A stretch of DNA of 64,000 nt from Flammeovirgaceae bacterium UBA5008 (GTDB lineage: Bacteria; Bacteroidota; Bacteroidia; Cytophagales; Cyclobacteriaceae). Below are positions 54,750-63,713 of this stretch, piece by piece. Every line of letters starts with the position of its first letter. Within the stretch, counting starts at the first letter, position 1. Made by a program: the position numbers and the translations under genes. The notes beneath the pieces were generated by a model. The model did no database searches. It was not told the origin of the DNA and saw nothing but the letters and a program-made list of their open reading frames with translations. Location: contig DGYK01000020.1 in assembly GCA_002398365.1 (NCBI GenBank), positions 52,646-116,645 of the forward strand, given 5' to 3'.

Positions 54750-55502
54750 TTATTTCTTACTGGCAAATTCCTTCGGAGACAATTCTTTTTTTAATTCTGA
54801 ATCTATAGTAGAAAAAACCCGCTGTTTGAGCTTCGGCAGATCGTTTAGTGTCATGCCGCGAGTCTCAATCGGCTCATGAAAGATTACTTTCACTGTTCCC
54901 CGATGCAAACGCATTTTCGATTCATCAGGCAAAATTATCCAATTAAAAGGAATGGTGACGGGTACTATCGGGATTTGTTTTTCTATGGCCGTTCGAAAAG
55001 CGCCATCTTTATACGCGCACATCTTTGGAGGCTCTTTTGTTACCATGCCACCTTCCGGGTAAATGACCAAACTTTTGCCTTCGTCAATAGCTTTCATCGA
55101 TGCGAGAATGGTATTGAACCGACTCTTCAAACTGGCTCGATTCACGGTGATATGAAGCTTTCGATACATAAAACCAAACAATGGTATTTTTTCCATGTCG
55201 TTCTTACCAACAAAAATGGTATTCACCGGGTTGAGTCCCATCGTAGGAATATCCAGATAGGAAAAATGGTTTGGGCAAAAGATGTATTGCTTGGTTCGGT
55301 CCAGCTTCGTTTTGCACTCTACCTCATAAGGTAAAAATGTAAAAATGAACATACTCTTGGCCCACCACCGATTGATGATTCCTACCCACCGAAACTGTTT
55401 CGGAAAAAGGATTGGGTACAGAAGTAGAGGAAAGAATATTAGAAATAAGGCAGTGAAAATAGCAAAGCCATAAATGGTATGAACCAGCCTGACAAATTTC
55501 AT
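54750..55502 (-). CDS. 1-acyl-sn-glycerol-3-phosphate acyltransferase (PlsC family)
   Basis: A 250-residue membrane-associated acyltransferase with an N-terminal helix (about 12-35), CPNHFSYLDIPTMG (the catalytic NHxxxxD motif), the FVGKNDMEKIPLFG block and VIYPEGGMVTKEPP (EGTR-type motif, here EGGM). It acylates lysophosphatidate in phospholipid synthesis; other glycerolipid acyltransferases are possible. It is 13 bp downstream of the M24 peptidase gene. Confidence 0.87.
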   Translation of the reverse strand: MKFVRLVHTIYGFAIFTALFLIFFPLLLYPILFPKQFRWVGIINRWWAKSMFIFTFLPYEVECKTKLDRTKQYIFCPNHFSYLDIPTMGLNPVNTIFVGKNDMEKIPLFGFMYRKLHITVNRASLKSRFNTILASMKAIDEGKSLVIYPEGGMVTKEPPKMCAYKDGAFRTAIEKQIPIVPVTIPFNWIILPDESKMRLHRGTVKVIFHEPIETRGMTLNDLPKLKQRVFSTIDSELKKELSPKEFASKK

Positions 55503-55515
55503 GAGTTCACTTACT

Positions 55516-56859
55516 TCACTTGTTAATTGTTCCAGGCTTCGGAATTAATATCAATTCAGTTTGTCGGCCATCAATGTAGCGGAAGCCCGTTTCGTCAAAG
55601 TAGCCATCTTCTTCTAATTGAATGCGGACTTCCTTTTTCCATTCAATTACATAAACAGATGCATTGAGCTCAATTGAGTAGGCAGTTTTGTAATGCAGTG
55701 GATAATCGCCAGTGTGTGGCACACCATTCTGCATGTCCCACATTCCAATTGTCGTTCCTGCCGCGTGTCCATGAAATCCGATGGGGTGAGTATAGATTGA
55801 AGGAGTGATACTAGCAGCAACAGCTTGATTTCGTGAATCTGCCAGAATAGAATTTCCGGTTTTCCCTTCTTTGAAATTGCTGGTTAAAATATCCTGCAGC
55901 TTATTTCCACGTTTAAAAGCATTTTTCAAATACTCAGGAGCATCGGTTTCCCCTGCTTTCAAAATGTAGGCATGTTGTTGTGTGTCGGTGTTCAAGCGGA
56001 GGTATGTGATGCCAAAATCGACATGTAGCAAATCACCCGGCATAATCACAAGGGGTTGAGGTCGCTTAAACATCATGGTTTCCGGCTCTTCGCGTTGAAT
56101 GGAAACAGATGGTTGAAACCAGGTGTCTAATTTCAAACGCTTAATTTCTTCACGATACCACCAAACGACATCTTCTGTTGTTGTTACTCCGGGCTGAATC
56201 ACATTATCGGAAAATCCTTCAGCAATAATTTGATGTGCAATGCGGCAGATTTGCTGGTAGATCACCATTTCTTTTTCTGTTCGCGTTTCCAGCCAAGCCA
56301 CAGCTAGTTTTTCAGCAGAAGTCACATGAGTAAATAGTCGTTTGGGTAAAACGGTTAAAAACTGATCATAATCATTAGCAGTCATTCCATCGGCATGCCC
56401 CCAATGTGGAGCTTTATTAACCCCTATTTTTTTAGGATTTCGTTCGTCTATCAACCGGGCCAACTGCGCCCATTGGTCGGGCTGTTGATCCGGATCCCAT
56501 GCGCGTTTAAAAACCTTTCCAACATCGTATCGCGCAACTGCCAGATATTCCAGCCCTAAATCGTTGCCCTTATTATCTTTTCCTTTATCGTATACAACCA
56601 ACATCGTTGTTCTCCGTGCGGCAAACCAAGTAGCGGGTAGGAGAGTACGGATTACCGGGTCTTCATTGTATTCACGTGAAATGATTACCCACATGTCAAA
56701 ACCTTCTCTGCGCATCAAAGTAGGAAGCAAAGTGCGCAACCGATCTTCCAGCAGTTCATCTACCACACGCGCCTGATCGCGCTGCGAAAGAATGGCCGGG
56801 TATTGTGCAATGGAAAATTTGGAGACAAAGATTAGCGCAACTATAACTAAGTATTTCAT
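55516..56859 (-). CDS. M24-family metallopeptidase (Xaa-Pro peptidase-like), exported
   Basis: A 447-residue protein with a signal peptide (about 1-18, SKFSIAQ). Residues about 20-190 form the creatinase-like N-terminal domain. The C-terminal pita-bread domain keeps the metal ligands: VDFGITYLRLNTD (two Asp), FHGHAAGT (His), YSIELN and IQLEEDGYFDE (two Glu). Likely cleaves Xaa-Pro or related dipeptides in the periplasm. PlsC-like gene follows after 13 bp. Confidence 0.88.
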   Translation of the reverse strand: MKYLVIVALIFVSKFSIAQYPAILSQRDQARVVDELLEDRLRTLLPTLMRREGFDMWVIISREYNEDPVIRTLLPATWFAARRTTMLVVYDKGKDNKGNDLGLEYLAVARYDVGKVFKRAWDPDQQPDQWAQLARLIDERNPKKIGVNKAPHWGHADGMTANDYDQFLTVLPKRLFTHVTSAEKLAVAWLETRTEKEMVIYQQICRIAHQIIAEGFSDNVIQPGVTTTEDVVWWYREEIKRLKLDTWFQPSVSIQREEPETMMFKRPQPLVIMPGDLLHVDFGITYLRLNTDTQQHAYILKAGETDAPEYLKNAFKRGNKLQDILTSNFKEGKTGNSILADSRNQAVAASITPSIYTHPIGFHGHAAGTTIGMWDMQNGVPHTGDYPLHYKTAYSIELNASVYVIEWKKEVRIQLEEDGYFDETGFRYIDGRQTELILIPKPGTINK

Positions 56860-56933
56860 GAAAGTGTAAAGTGTAAGTTAATGGCGCAAAATAGCATGAT
56901 TTCAGCGACTGCGGTAATGGTAGGATTATAAAT

Positions 56934-57488
56934 TTATAATCTGATTTTTATTTCGCAGCGCTGGTCTTTCAAAATCGTCCGGGCATTTTCAACTTCCATT
57001 TTTGATTTGGAGTCGTCCATTTTGTCTTTTACTGCCTTTTTAATCTCTTTCATACGCATCGACTCGATAAACCGCTTCACTTCTTCTTCATTTTCTAAAA
57101 TGAGTTTGGGAACCATCGTAGGTTTATCATCTTCACCTTTGGCGACCATTGTAAAGAAGGATGAGTTGGTATGTTTAGTAATGCCGGTTTTCACATTTTG
57201 AGATTCCACCCGAATCCCCACTACCAGCGATGTTTTGCCGACATAATTGACGGAAGCCATCATGGATACTAATTCCCCGACTTCAACCGGTTGCAAAAAT
57301 TCAACTTGATCAACCGAAACCGTTACACAATACGTTTCAGCATGCTTACTGGCTGTGGCGTAAGCTACTTTGTCCATGAGCGAAAGCAAAATACCTCCAT
57401 GAATTTTGCCGCCAAAGTTGGCGTATGCCGGAATCATTAATTCTGTAATGGTAGTTTGCGAAGAGCGAACGGGTTTGGAAGAGGTCAT
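56934..57488 (-). CDS. Acyl-CoA thioesterase, hotdog fold (YciA/BACH-like)
   Basis: A 184-residue hotdog-fold protein. The N-terminus TITELMIPAYANFGGKIHGG carries the substrate-site Asn and Gly and HGG of acyl-CoA thioesterases, and DKVAYATASKHAETYCVTVSV follows. A lysine/aspartate-rich C-terminal extension (about 140-184) is not part of the core. Its ATG overlaps the stop codon of the ParE/RelE-like toxin gene by the ATGA arrangement, so translation is probably coupled. Confidence 0.88.
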   Translation of the reverse strand: MTSSKPVRSSQTTITELMIPAYANFGGKIHGGILLSLMDKVAYATASKHAETYCVTVSVDQVEFLQPVEVGELVSMMASVNYVGKTSLVVGIRVESQNVKTGITKHTNSSFFTMVAKGEDDKPTMVPKLILENEEEVKRFIESMRMKEIKKAVKDKMDDSKSKMEVENARTILKDQRCEIKIRL

Positions 57489-57790
57489 CGGTAAGAAATA
57501 GGTTTTTGTTTGATGTGCCTTATTCGAAGTACCCTAATTTCATTCTCAGTTATGCGATAAGTAATACGATAACTATGGGTAATAAAGAATCGAAAGTCAC
57601 CTGAATTATTAATTTTTAATCCATCCGGAGGAAAGCGATACGGATTAATTCTCGCCTGATTTAATCTTTTAATGATTCCGTTTTCTACTATTTCAGCTCC
57701 TTGAATAGACTCCTTGCTAATCCATTGTAATGCTTTGCTTAGCGTCTCGAGAGCCGTTACGTTCCAGATTATTTTTCGTGCTCCCTCCAC
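57485..57790 (-). CDS. RelE/ParE-type toxin of a toxin-antitoxin pair
   Basis: A 101-residue, basic protein of the RelE/ParE superfamily: helix ALETLSKALQWISKESIQGAE, then NPYRFPPDGLKINNSGDFRFF (shown by family as a beta-strand pair with core Arg/Tyr) and TYRITENEIRVLRIRHIKQKP at the end. These basic C-terminal strands form the ribosome- or gyrase-facing surface. It starts with GTG at 57790, inside the end of the antitoxin gene (22-bp overlap). The thioesterase gene overlaps its stop. Confidence 0.8.
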   Translation of the reverse strand: MEGARKIIWNVTALETLSKALQWISKESIQGAEIVENGIIKRLNQARINPYRFPPDGLKINNSGDFRFFITHSYRITYRITENEIRVLRIRHIKQKPISYR

Positions 57791-58026
57791 GCTTGTATCT
57801 TTTTCATGGCTTCTTCATGTACCACAAATTGTCCTTGTTCTATTTCAGCATCTGCTTTTTTAAGGGCTTCATTATAGGATCCAATATTTTCACCTAAGTA
57901 TTCTTCTTCTTTTTGTCTGGAGTAGGTAATCATATTTTGGATAGCAAGTATCAATGCCTCATCGTTGATGTGCTGAAGACTATCAATTATTTGATTTTTT
58001 TTTTCTTGTAAAGATTCGGATACCAT
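57769..58026 (-). CDS. Antitoxin of the RelE/ParE-type pair
   Basis: An 85-residue, acidic protein (rich in E, with LQHINDEALILAIQNMI and a tail MKKIQAWREHEK). No clear DNA-binding motif is visible in the N-terminus, but size, acidity and position in front of the toxin with a 22-bp overlap fit an antitoxin of the small Bacteroidota TA families. It follows the MATE gene by 21 bp. Confidence 0.75.
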   Translation of the reverse strand: MVSESLQEKKNQIIDSLQHINDEALILAIQNMITYSRQKEEEYLGENIGSYNEALKKADAEIEQGQFVVHEEAMKKIQAWREHEK

Positions 58027-58047
58027 GATTAGCCAAATATAAAAACT

Positions 58048-59385
58048 TTACACCAATTTATTACTCAATCGATAGAAGCGAACAAACATGGCGCTGGCGG
58101 TTAAGGTCAGGCCAATTAGCAAGCCAATCCAAATACCAATGGCACCCCAGCCAAACACAAATGTAAAGCAGTAGCCCAATGGCAAGCCGATGATCCAATA
58201 GGAAACAAAAATCAGGAGTGAGGGAACCTTCACATCTTGCAGTCCACGCAATGCACCTATACACACCACTTGCGCTCCATCACTTAGTTGAAACAATCCG
58301 GCTATAATCAACAAAGGTCCCGCAATGGCAATTACGGTTTCATCGGTGACATAAAAATGTGGTAACAGATCGCGCCCGGCAATGAACAATATCGCCCAAG
58401 CACTCATAATCACCATAGCTAATCCCAATAAAGCATAAGCCGCTTGGCGCAGATTCATGTAATCTTTCTTTCCTAAAAAATTGCTTACGCGAATGGTGGC
58501 GGCTGCCGCCAAACCCGAGGTGGTCATGTAACTGATGGTGGCCAGATTGATGGCGATCTGATGTGCTGCCAATGCACTTGTGCCGAGCCAACCCATCATC
58601 ACCAATGAAAAATCGAAAGCGGCTACTTCAAAAATAAATTGTAATCCGGCCGGCAAGCCGATGTGCAACATCTTTGAAATTAATTTTTTAGAATAGTTGC
58701 CAATGGAAAATCCGACTCGATACTTGGTGAATCGCGGAGCGAAGTAAACAAATCCCGCGAAAGCGATTGCCATTAAAATTCTGGATATAAGTGTAGCATA
58801 TCCCGCCCCGTTTAAACCCAGTGCAGGAAAACCGAAATGCCCATAAATTAAAACATAGTTGAGACCAATGTTCACAAAGTTACTCGCGATAACAATGATC
58901 ATAGCAATTCGCGTCATTGACAAACCTTCGGTAAACTGACGAAAGGTTTGAAAGATCAGAATCGGAATAAGCGAAAAGGTGATGATGCTTAAATAAGGTG
59001 TGGCCAGTTTCACCACTTCCGGAGGTTGATGAATATGATACAACACATTCATGCCTACGCTGACAATCCCTATTAACACTAAACTGTTGAGCACATTGAT
59101 CAACAACCCATGCTTTAGTATAGAAGCAATTTGTCCATCATTGCGTTCTCCATCTGCTGTTGCTACCAATGGAGTAATGGCATAGGAAACACCTATGCCG
59201 AAGAGTAGCAAAAAGTTAAACGCCACATTCGCCAATCCGGCTCCGGCTAAGTGGGCAGCACCTAAGTTGCCCACCATGATATTATCTGCCACGCCCATCG
59301 TCACGTGCCCAAGTTGACTGAGCATAACAGGGTATGCCAATTGAAAACCTTCGCGAAGATGTGGTTTGTATTTTTCGATTTGCAT
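58048..59385 (-). CDS. MATE-family multidrug/Na+ antiporter (NorM-like)
   Basis: A 445-residue membrane protein with 12 helices in two halves. The start GFQLAYPVMLSQLGHVTMGVADNIMVGNLGA is typical, with the conserved Asp in helix 1 (VADNIMVG), and the second half has SALAAHQIAINLATISYM. This matches NorM-type MATE transporters that exchange drugs for H+ or Na+. The antitoxin gene follows 21 bp later on the same strand. Confidence 0.92.
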   Translation of the reverse strand: MQIEKYKPHLREGFQLAYPVMLSQLGHVTMGVADNIMVGNLGAAHLAGAGLANVAFNFLLLFGIGVSYAITPLVATADGERNDGQIASILKHGLLINVLNSLVLIGIVSVGMNVLYHIHQPPEVVKLATPYLSIITFSLIPILIFQTFRQFTEGLSMTRIAMIIVIASNFVNIGLNYVLIYGHFGFPALGLNGAGYATLISRILMAIAFAGFVYFAPRFTKYRVGFSIGNYSKKLISKMLHIGLPAGLQFIFEVAAFDFSLVMMGWLGTSALAAHQIAINLATISYMTTSGLAAAATIRVSNFLGKKDYMNLRQAAYALLGLAMVIMSAWAILFIAGRDLLPHFYVTDETVIAIAGPLLIIAGLFQLSDGAQVVCIGALRGLQDVKVPSLLIFVSYWIIGLPLGYCFTFVFGWGAIGIWIGLLIGLTLTASAMFVRFYRLSNKLV

Positions 59386-59403
59386 TCGTTGCTAATTCTG
59401 AGT

Positions 59404-59946
59404 TTACAAATTTAAGATACGGGCAACTCGCAGTATTCCTATCACACTTAAGCTGTCGGTTATTTTTCCGTCTAGTACCATTTCAAGTGCTTCGCTGAAA
59501 GGTAACTTCCATACTTTCATATCTGCCTCGGTTTCTTCGCGATGGGTTGCTCCCTGCGCAAGGCCTTCCGCTAAGAACACAAAACCCTCTTCATCCGAAA
59601 CCGAGTTTGATAAATGACTTCGCTGAACCATACGCCATTTAGTTGCCTCCAAACCTGTTTCTTCCTTCAGCTCACGTTTGGCTGATTCGAGCGGATCAAT
59701 CTCGAGAGGCCCGCCACCTTCTGGAATTTCCCAACTCCATTCATTCAGTGGATAGCGATGCTGTCCGACCAACCAGGTATTTAGGTCTGCATCCAAAGCA
59801 ATAATGCCAATCGCTTTATTTTTGAAATGGATTTTTCCGTAAATGCCTTTGCCGCCAGCCGGATTAATTACTTGATGCTGCTCCAGTTTGATCCACGGGT
59901 TTTCGTAGATATCTTCAGTTGCAAGGGTCGTCCAAGGGTTTTTCAT
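59404..59946 (-). CDS. Nudix hydrolase (ADP-ribose pyrophosphatase-like)
   Basis: 180 residues from the ATG at 59946 (MKNPWTTL); the frame extends to 60006 but that part is unlikely to be coding. The Nudix box is clear in its second half, DPLESAKRELKEETGLE, with the metal-binding REx2EE. The first Glu of the GX5E element is replaced by Ile, with a Glu one place upstream. The N-terminus (WTTLATEDIYENPWIKLEQ) resembles ADP-ribose/GDP-mannose hydrolases. Substrate uncertain. Confidence 0.87.
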   Translation of the reverse strand: MKNPWTTLATEDIYENPWIKLEQHQVINPAGGKGIYGKIHFKNKAIGIIALDADLNTWLVGQHRYPLNEWSWEIPEGGGPLEIDPLESAKRELKEETGLEATKWRMVQRSHLSNSVSDEEGFVFLAEGLAQGATHREETEADMKVWKLPFSEALEMVLDGKITDSLSVIGILRVARILNL

Positions 59947-60058
59947 CGAATAAAAAAATAGAGTCCAAAGGTCAAGATTTGTTGCCACTTCGGCATCACG
60001 TGTCAACCGGTAATTTTTGATTTAATTTGCGTTTCGTTTTATCCGGTTATCCTTCATC

Positions 60059-60658
60059 ATGCTTAAATCTTCTTTCACTAAAAATAAAATCGAAGCCGGT
60101 TGTGATGAGGTAGGGCGTGGTTGCTTAGCCGGACCCGTGGTGGCGGCTGCCGTTATTCTCCCAAAAAAATTTAAGCATCCGCTTCTCAACGATTCCAAAC
60201 AATTAAAGAAAGCTGATCGCGATCAACTGCAGGAAGAAATCAAACAGGCAGCAATTTCCTGGGCAGTGGCCGAGGTAAGTCATGAAGAAATTGATCAGAT
60301 CAATATTTTAAATGCATCTTTCAAGGCGATGCATCTGGCACTCGATCAATTACAAACCCGTCCCGAGCTTTTGTTGATTGATGGAAATCGATTCAAACCC
60401 TATCAGCAAATCGAGCACCGGTGCATCATTAAAGGAGATGCCAAATTCCTTTCGATCGCAGCCGCCTCTGTATTAGCAAAAACATACCGCGATGAGTTAA
60501 TGGAAAAATTATCGATCGAGTTTCCGGGCTATGGATGGGCCACCAATGTAGGCTACCCGACCCCCGAGCATCGCGAGGGGATAAAAAAGCTGGGTATTAC
60601 TCGGTATCATCGCAAGTCGTTTCAATTACTGCCTTCGCAATTGGAATTATTTGATTAA
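60059..60658 (+). CDS. rnhB: Ribonuclease HII
   Basis: A 199-residue enzyme. EAGCDEVGRGCLAGPVVAAAV has the catalytic DE of RNase HII, LLIDGNRF carries the second Asp, and the basic GDAKFLSIAAASVLAKTYRD and GYGWATNVGYPTPEHREG are family signatures. It cleaves RNA of RNA-DNA hybrids and single ribonucleotides in DNA. A DUF3667 gene follows after 8 bp. Confidence 0.97.
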   Translation: MLKSSFTKNKIEAGCDEVGRGCLAGPVVAAAVILPKKFKHPLLNDSKQLKKADRDQLQEEIKQAAISWAVAEVSHEEIDQINILNASFKAMHLALDQLQTRPELLLIDGNRFKPYQQIEHRCIIKGDAKFLSIAAASVLAKTYRDELMEKLSIEFPGYGWATNVGYPTPEHREGIKKLGITRYHRKSFQLLPSQLELFD

Positions 60659-60666
60659 TTTGGTCA

Positions 60667-61554
60667 ATGGCTTTTTCATTCTTGAAAAAAAAGGAAGATC
60701 AATTCGATTATGAATTGATTCGTAAATGTAAAGTTTGCGACCACGAATTTAAAGGACGGTTTTGCAATGTCTGTGGCGAAAAAGTAATCGAACCCTACGA
60801 GCGCTCCTTCCGAGAATTTTTGGATAGTCTTCTAAATGCATTTACTTTCTTAGATGGTAAGTTTTGGAGAAGTTTTAAGCTACTTGTTCTGAAGCCAGGG
60901 CAACTCGCCAGAAACATTTCCGATGGCAAACGCGTGCCTTACATGAAGATGATTTCTTTATTCTTTGTGGCTAATTTTTTTTATTTTTTATTTCCGGTAT
61001 TTGATTCCTACAATTCATCACTCTACACCCAACTCAATTCTTTGGGAGAGCATAGCATTCAGGCGAAGGCCTTGGTGAAAGAAAGAATCGAAAAAGAAAA
61101 AATTGACATAGAAGATTTTAAACGTAATTATCAGAACCAGTCGACCAACCTCTCTAAGTTGCTCATTGTGGTATTAGTGGTGATTTTGACTCTTTTTCTG
61201 ATGATCATTAACTATAGCAAGCAAAACTATTTCTTCGATCACCTGCTGGTGGCGTTGGAATTTTATAGTTTTCAATTGCTCATCAATTTAGTGATCATTG
61301 CAAACGTAATTCTCTGGGTGATAAAAGTTGGCAAATGGTATGATTTAGACTGGAATTTTTTGATGACAGATCAAGTATTTTCTACCATTACTTATTTGAT
61401 TCTTCTTTATTTTACATTTCGTCAGATGATTACATTTTACCATCAAAAATGGTATTGGGCCGCACCAAAGGCAATTTTACTTTTGTTCTTAATGGGACTT
61501 TCCATTGATTACTATCGAATGATGTTGTTTTATATCACCATGTGGACTCTTTAA
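60667..61554 (+). CDS. DUF3667 membrane protein
   Basis: A 295-residue protein. The N-terminal zinc ribbon CKVCDHEFKGRFCNVCGEK (two CxxC pairs) is followed by RSFREFLDSLLNAFTFLDGKFW and then about five membrane helices. This is the standard DUF3667 layout, frequent in Bacteroidota. The function is unknown. It lies between rnhB and the TANGO2-like gene with short gaps (8 and 15 bp). Confidence 0.85.
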   Translation: MAFSFLKKKEDQFDYELIRKCKVCDHEFKGRFCNVCGEKVIEPYERSFREFLDSLLNAFTFLDGKFWRSFKLLVLKPGQLARNISDGKRVPYMKMISLFFVANFFYFLFPVFDSYNSSLYTQLNSLGEHSIQAKALVKERIEKEKIDIEDFKRNYQNQSTNLSKLLIVVLVVILTLFLMIINYSKQNYFFDHLLVALEFYSFQLLINLVIIANVILWVIKVGKWYDLDWNFLMTDQVFSTITYLILLYFTFRQMITFYHQKWYWAAPKAILLLFLMGLSIDYYRMMLFYITMWTL

Positions 61555-61569
61555 AAACTCACAACGTTC

Positions 61570-62340
61570 ATGTGCCTTATTTTTTTAGCAATTAACCAGC
61601 ATCCTGTTTATCCACTGATTATCGCAGCAAATCGCGATGAATTTTACAACCGACAAACAGCACCGGCCGAATTTTGGAAAGATCATCCAACTATTTTAGG
61701 TGGCCGCGACTTAGAAGCAAAAGGCACGTGGATGGCAATGACAACTACTGGCCGAATCAGTATGATTACGAATTATAGAGACCCCAAAAATATTGATCCT
61801 AAAGCTCCTTCGCGCGGTCAATTGGTTTCTGATTTTTTAATTTCCGAACAAACAGCTCCCGAATATTTGAAAGAAGTTGAACAGAATGGAAAGCGCTACA
61901 ATGGTTATAACCTGATTGTCGGGAATTTGGAAGCACTTTACTACTATTCCAATTACCGAAGTGGAATAGATTTGATTCCAAATGGAATTCACGGACTGAG
62001 CAATCATTTGCTCGATACACCCTGGCCAAAAGTGAAGCGCGGAAAAGCGCAATTTCAATCGATCTTGAATAGCGAGATAAATGCTGAAATCCTTTTTCGA
62101 TTTTTGAATAATGAAGAAAAAGCACCCGATTCCCTTTTGCCCGACACCGGAATTGGCATCGAGCGTGAGAGGGCATTGTCTTCGATGTTTATAAAGACCA
62201 ATGGATATGGCACACGTTGTTCTACGGTTATTTTAATCAATCACAAAAAAGAGGTTTCGTTTACCGAACGCGTTTACAACCTGCAAACTTTTGAGTACAC
62301 TGACCGTTACTACCAATTTAAGATTACTCACAACGCGTAA
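61570..62340 (+). CDS. NRDE-family protein (TANGO2-like)
   Basis: A 256-residue protein starting MCLIFLAINQHPVYPLIIAANRDEFYNR, with the NRDE motif that names the family, then GGRDLEAKGTWMAM and NYRDP. An N-terminal Cys directly after Met suggests an Ntn-hydrolase-like processing, as proposed for the family. TANGO2 proteins are linked to haem or acyl-CoA handling in eukaryotes; the bacterial role is not established. Confidence 0.85.
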   Translation: MCLIFLAINQHPVYPLIIAANRDEFYNRQTAPAEFWKDHPTILGGRDLEAKGTWMAMTTTGRISMITNYRDPKNIDPKAPSRGQLVSDFLISEQTAPEYLKEVEQNGKRYNGYNLIVGNLEALYYYSNYRSGIDLIPNGIHGLSNHLLDTPWPKVKRGKAQFQSILNSEINAEILFRFLNNEEKAPDSLLPDTGIGIERERALSSMFIKTNGYGTRCSTVILINHKKEVSFTERVYNLQTFEYTDRYYQFKITHNA

Positions 62341-62487
62341 CATTTTTGCCATCCATCCGTCTGGAAAGAGTCATTTATCAAGAAAATTCAATTTTTTAGG
62401 GCAAAATTGACTTGATTTGAAACTAAATGACGTTGGAACAGTTCATAAGAGTTGAACTTTAAACTTTGTATCTAATCAACATACGGC

Positions 62488-63219
62488 ATGAGCAAAATCA
62501 TTGAAACACACGAAATCTCGAAGGTTTATAAAATGGGTAACAACATTGTCAATGCGTTGCAATCCATTTCCATTTCAATTGATAAAGGCGAGTATGTTGC
62601 GTTTATGGGTCCTTCCGGATCTGGAAAGTCTACTTTGATGAATATTGTTGGATGCCTTGATTCACCTACCAGCGGTCGCTACCGACTGAATAATCAGGAA
62701 GTGAGTGAAATGACTGAGAACGAGTTGGCAATGATTCGTAATAAAGAAATAGGATTTGTGTTTCAAACGTTCAACCTGTTGCCTCGCGCCACCGCTTTAG
62801 AAAACGTGGCGCTTCCGCTGATTTATGCGGGTTACTCTAAAGATGAACGAGAAGAAATGGCCATGGCTGCTTTAGAAAACGTGAATCTTGCCAATCGTCA
62901 TCACCACAGACCCAACGAGCTTTCGGGAGGTCAGCGTCAGCGTGTGGCTATCGCCAGAGCCTTAGTTAATAATCCATCCATTATTTTGGCCGATGAGCCA
63001 ACGGGTAACTTGGATACAAAGACCAGTTACGATATCATGAATCTTTTTCAGGATTTACATGATAAAGGCAATACGATCATTCTAGTAACCCACGAAGATG
63101 ATATTGCTCATTATTCTCATCGCATCATTCGCTTACGCGATGGTCTGATTGAGTGGGATCGCAAAAATGAAAATGTGACACGCAATCCCGCTTCGGCTAC
63201 AGTAGCGGTCGAAAATTAA
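62488..63219 (+). CDS. ABC transporter ATP-binding protein (LolD/MacB-type)
   Basis: A 243-residue ATPase with all motifs intact: Walker A GPSGSGKST (about residue 41), signature LSGGQRQRVAIARAL, Walker B IILADEPTGNLD and the H-loop VTHEDD. This is the MacB/LolD/FtsE-type ATPase. The permease is not adjacent: a methylmalonyl-CoA epimerase gene follows on the other strand. It contrasts with the degraded ABC domain at the start of the window. Confidence 0.9.
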   Translation: MSKIIETHEISKVYKMGNNIVNALQSISISIDKGEYVAFMGPSGSGKSTLMNIVGCLDSPTSGRYRLNNQEVSEMTENELAMIRNKEIGFVFQTFNLLPRATALENVALPLIYAGYSKDEREEMAMAALENVNLANRHHHRPNELSGGQRQRVAIARALVNNPSIILADEPTGNLDTKTSYDIMNLFQDLHDKGNTIILVTHEDDIAHYSHRIIRLRDGLIEWDRKNENVTRNPASATVAVEN

Positions 63220-63228
63220 ACTATCAAC

Positions 63229-63630
63229 TTAGGCTTTATCTTCACACATTTCGACCAGCACCCCGTTGGTTGATTTTGGGTGCATAAAAACAATTCGCTT
63301 ATTGTCTGCGCCATCTTTGGGATGTTGAGCGAGTAAAGTAAACCCTTCAGCTGATTTATTCTTCATTTCATTCTCAATTCGGCTTACGCCAAACGCCAGA
63401 TGGTGAATTCCTTCACCTTTTTTTTCAATGAAAGTGGCTATGGGGGAATCGGGGCGGGTGGCTTCTAATAATTCTATTTTTACGCCCCCCACGTCAAAAA
63501 AGGAAGTGCGCACGCCTTCGCTGGCAACTTCTTCAATTTTGTAGTGTGGTTTGCCTAACAATTTGGCGAACAGCTTATTCGATTCTTCCAGATTTTTTAC
63601 TGCTATGCCGATGTGCTCTAATTTTTCCAT
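63229..63630 (-). CDS. mce: Methylmalonyl-CoA epimerase
   Basis: A 133-residue VOC-fold protein with KLEHIGIAVKNLEESNKLF, where the His is a metal ligand, KIELLEATRPDSPIATFIEKKGEGIHHLAFGV, with further His and Glu ligands, and VLVEMCED at the C-terminus. Length and motifs match methylmalonyl-CoA epimerase, which converts the S to the R form in propionate metabolism. The mutase is not in the window. Confidence 0.92.
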   Translation of the reverse strand: MEKLEHIGIAVKNLEESNKLFAKLLGKPHYKIEEVASEGVRTSFFDVGGVKIELLEATRPDSPIATFIEKKGEGIHHLAFGVSRIENEMKNKSAEGFTLLAQHPKDGADNKRIVFMHPKSTNGVLVEMCEDKA

Positions 63631-63655
63631 AATGAGAGAATGGTCAGGTTTTTCT

Positions 63656-63663
63656 TAATTTTG
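63656..63663 (+). promoter_or_regulatory. Candidate -7 element of the last gene
   Basis: TAATTTTG matches TAnnTTTG 51 bp before the ATG at 63714; no TTG at -33. Confidence 0.3.
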
Positions 63664-63713
63664 AGTTGAAATTGGGAAACTTTTAGCAGTTTCCTGAAGT
63701 TTAGTTAAGCACA

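Noticed and set aside
62433..62468. Promoter for the LolD/MacB-type ATPase gene
   Set aside because: AAACTTTG differs from TAnnTTTG in the first base and the TTG lies 25 bases upstream, outside the usual spacing.
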